Assembly: GCA_029204225.1 (NCBI GenBank)
Contig: CM055106.1
Span: 40,998,368-41,062,367, forward strand
Direction of reading: 5' to 3'
Source: Diphasiastrum complanatum
Taxonomy: Eukaryota; Streptophyta; Lycopodiopsida; Lycopodiales; Lycopodiaceae
Length of the DNA: 64,000 nt
Position 1 is the first letter of the stretch; every line of letters starts with the position of its first letter. The notes under the pieces were generated by a model that saw only the letters and a program-made list of their open reading frames with translations, was not told the DNA's origin and ran no database searches. Below are positions 61,490 through 64,000 of the stretch, in pieces. The translations under genes were made by a program, and so were the position numbers.

Positions 61490-61997
61490 CCAAATCCATT
61501 GAGTAATGAGCATCCTGAAAGATTCAGCCGAAGTCGACTCCATCGACTTCGAAGCCATTGAAGTCCAAAGTCTGACTTCATCAACTTCGACTTCTCCATG
61601 TGTATAAACAAATTGAACTTCCGAAGTGTCCGACATCAAAGTCATCGACTTCTCAATGTATATACTCAACTTACTTCACCAAGGTACCCGACATCGAAGT
61701 GTTCAAAGTACCTGACTTACTTCATTCCATCAACTTTGACTTCTCAAGTATTACCCATCAACCGAACTCATCTCCATCAACCGAATCAGTCGACATGTCC
61801 GACTTTGTCGACTTAACCAAATTCGTCATCAATCAACAAATCTGACTCAGACGACAAATAGGACCAGGCCGAACTATCTGATGAGTCCAAACTATTTGAC
61901 TTCGTCATCAGGGAAAAGCTGTCAGACGACTTCAAGTACATCTCTGACAGTCCACCTAATTTGTACGTACATTTACAGCTAGAGAAGACGACCATCT
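61490..61997 (+). other. Degenerate repeats with CGACTTC cores and an acidic coding-like tail
   Basis: From about 61.53 to 61.85 kb, units of about 60 bases share CATC(A/G)ACTTCGACTTCTC and CCGACATCGAAG in loose order. From about 61.84 to 61.997 kb the sequence is coding-like with an acidic composition (DESKLFDFVIREKLSDDFKY) and ends in TAA after LQLEKTTI. No family is recognised. It may be the end of the same decayed gene as the stretch to the left. Confidence 0.3.
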
Positions 61998-63170
61998 AAT
62001 GCATAACGACAGTGCATTAAGTAGTTAAGACTTCATGCTCCCAATGCACTGAGCACTGACATGTTGTAGATTTACTAAGCTAAATTCTACTGCTTTTTTA
62101 AGGTGACATTTTCACGTGCTAAAACATCCTTTTACACATTATTGAAAACAAGGTATTTGAGGGGGTCCTAGTGTGGTCTTATAATCGCATGGAAGGCAAA
62201 TAGGAGATAAATCCTAAAGTAGCTTTCAATTTAGATAATTTGTACAAAACATATATATAGCAACTTGGTCCTAGTTCATTTGGTGATCTTATTTTTCGAG
62301 ACATCCATCAATAAACAAAATACAACAACTTTTGCCAACTAATCTCAATCGGCTAATTCACAATCAACTTCAACTAGAACAACAATTTTATATTATTGCA
62401 AGGCTGGGAGGCCAAATTTTTTGAGCTTTCACTTATAGTTAGGTCACCTACAACGACAAGTCACCACAACATAACCTCAGGTTACAATCACCATGATGTC
62501 ACAAGCCACTCAACTCTACCAAACAAAGTAAAAAGAGGAGGCTAGAAAAGGAAAATTATCCAAACACCTTGTGTTCTTGTGGTGCTTAAGCTTTCCTTGT
62601 ATTGTTGATGCTTTCATAACTAGTTTTCTTCAAGCTTTCATGTGTTGAGTCTATTCTTGTCCATACATCATATATAGACATGTATATTCACATACAATCT
62701 AGAATTGATAGATGATTCCAATTCACATGGATGGCAAAATGTGGATTCAAAAGCATAGGTTGTGATGCAACAAACTACATGGCATGTTGTTTGTTGCACT
62801 CACAACATTCAAAATTGCATTGAGGTTAATTCTTATAGAGAATGTATGCTAATCTAACCTCAACATTTACTAACTCCCATATATAATCAAGCATAATATT
62901 TTTGTTCATGAGTTCCTTTGTTAGAACTTTTGATTGCCCCTCCAATTCAAGAAGAAATTTGGTGTGATTAACTGTAAGAAGAAATTTGACCTCTCACTTG
63001 TTGTGATTGACTGTAAATCATACCTAGGCAAATCTTGATTTGCATTGTATTTATAATATTAATGTATATTCTTGATATATCGGCGTCTAGACATAATGCA
63101 CTATTGTGTAGAACCAAGGAAACTGGATATCCTCAAAATATGCTTTTACTGTATTTGATGTTTGCAAAAG
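61998..63170. other. AT-rich intergenic or intronic stretch
   Basis: Nothing was recognised. If the exon set that starts at 63171 belongs to a longer gene, part of this may be intron. Confidence 0.4.
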
Positions 63171-63745
63171 TTTGAGCCAAATTTTGATGACTTTGGAGCT
63201 TTGGTTCAAGGCTTCAAGCACCGTAGAACAGCTGAGTGTAAGCCTTACACATTTCTTGTGCGAAGTGGATATTTTATAGCTCTATACGTACCAGGAACCG
63301 TTGATGTGAGCTCATGTTGATACTGAAATTTTCAACTTTTTCTATCTTGAACGGTTTCTTTTGGATCTTCCATTTTGTTTTATTTGTATTGGTTATGAAG
63401 ATAATGATTGATCTAACATTGCAGCAACAAAAACATATGGATTCCTTTGAAGTAAATGCATCATTGAATATTTTTTAGCTTGTTTTTGTTTTTATTCTTA
63501 GCTGACCATGAAGAACTCATGATGTTGACGCTCGATCCGAGGTTGCAGCACCTGGAACATATGGATAGCTTTGATGTCAGTCAAACTAACAGATTTGCTC
63601 TGTATACTTTATGTAGGAACTTCTAGCACCATCAAGATCAACATTCAATATAAGGGCTCGACAGTACAAAAAAGTAGGTCATAAACAAAGAACATGCAAC
63701 TCCGACGCTGACACTTCAGGAGGAACACCTCCAGAAGCCGACTGA
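63171..63745 (+). CDS. Four phase-0 exon-like segments ending in a zinc-knuckle-like tail (5'-partial)
   Basis: Proposed exons are 63171-63305 (45 codons), 63425-63451 (9), 63549-63575 (9) and 63617-63745 (42 codons plus TGA). All are multiples of three, with AG before and GT after where expected. Exon 1 has HRRTAECKPYTFLVRSGYF, which is unrecognised. The two 27-base exons are duplicates (QQKHMDSFE and HLEHMDSFD). The last exon ends with QYKKVGHKQRTC, resembling the CX2CX4HX4C knuckle (C..C.K.GHN.RTC) seen in MULE/FAR1-type proteins, but the first two Cys are not present (RQY where Cys-x-x-Cys is expected). The two donors inside (GTAAAT, GTCAGT) are weak. It could be the 3' end of a host or domesticated-transposase gene, or a decayed one. 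Confidence 0.35.
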
Positions 63746-64000
63746 AATGACTGTTTTATTATCGTGGAACTCGCCCCGTAAGGGCAAAGCTCCTATTGCA
63801 AATACATCTTCAGCATAAGCAAGAGATAGAAGCATAGAATGCAAGTATTCAGACCTTCATTTAGGTTAGAGAGGCAAATTGGCCTTAAGAATTGAAATGG
63901 ATTCCGCACTCACAATAACATGGTCTTCTCCATAGTACCAACTTACAACAATTCGACTAGAATAACCTCAGATATTCCCAAATCACCACTGAAAATTCTG
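63746..64000. other. Sequence after the last exon candidate
   Basis: It may include the 3' UTR of the exon set to the left. No poly(A) signal or gene was recognised before the window ends. Confidence 0.4.

Overview
The window looks like nuclear DNA of a land plant with a large, repeat-rich genome. A fern or related seedless lineage is my best guess, not a certainty. The evidence is a DYW-type PLS pentatricopeptide (PPR) gene, plant OSB-type PDF motifs, GT-AG introns, and plant-style Ty3/gypsy (Tat-like and chromovirus) and Ty1/copia elements that make up most of the sequence. No bacterial operons, CRISPR arrays, rRNA or tRNA genes were seen.

Host gene at the left end (1132-4708, +). Five short exons and one long exon join in frame across every junction. 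They encode two PDF motifs of the plant organellar single-stranded-DNA-binding (OSB) type, followed by a complete PLS-class PPR array with E, E+ and DYW deaminase domains. The 5' end of the gene, where an OB-fold would be expected, is not in the window. This apparent OSB-PPR-DYW fusion is the most striking observation here. After about 3.7 kb of gene-poor sequence come two exons of a ULP2-like SUMO protease remnant (8439-8790), cut off next to a retroelement.

Middle (8.8-38.8 kb). A Tat-like Ty3/gypsy element on the minus strand (about 8.8-17 kb) has a tRNA-Asp-type primer-binding site, two unusual zinc knuckles, RT, RNase H and integrase. It also carries a long extra open frame of 570 codons ending in a coiled coil. 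Further right are a gypsy gag/RT fragment (17.6-18.8 kb), a tandemly duplicated Arg-rich small gene (20.48-21.76 kb), chromovirus remnants (23.1-24.9 and 25.9-29.8 kb) and a GC-rich fold-back element (25.2-25.8 kb). A second Ty3 element on the plus strand (about 29.9-36.3 kb) has a 33-bp minisatellite and an unrecognised downstream frame. A truncated Tat-like fragment follows (36.9-38.8 kb).

Right part (38.8-64 kb). This is a mosaic of broken copia elements in both directions (38.85-44.5, 47.9-49.7, 51.6-53.3, 53.3-56.1 and 57.4-58.3 kb). Between them lie gypsy pieces (46.9-47.96 and 50.8-51.5 kb), a C-rich repeat block (45.7-46.25 kb) and a 230-bp (GA)n tract. From 58.3 kb on, recognisable retroelements stop and AT-rich sequence dominates, with a few coding-like stretches. 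At the very end, four phase-0 exon-like segments (63171-63745) include a duplicated 27-bp microexon and a degenerate zinc-knuckle-like C-terminus.

Only the PPR fusion gene looks like a clearly functional host gene. All retroelement copies look old and broken. The Arg-rich gene and the last exon set are candidates that need transcript evidence.
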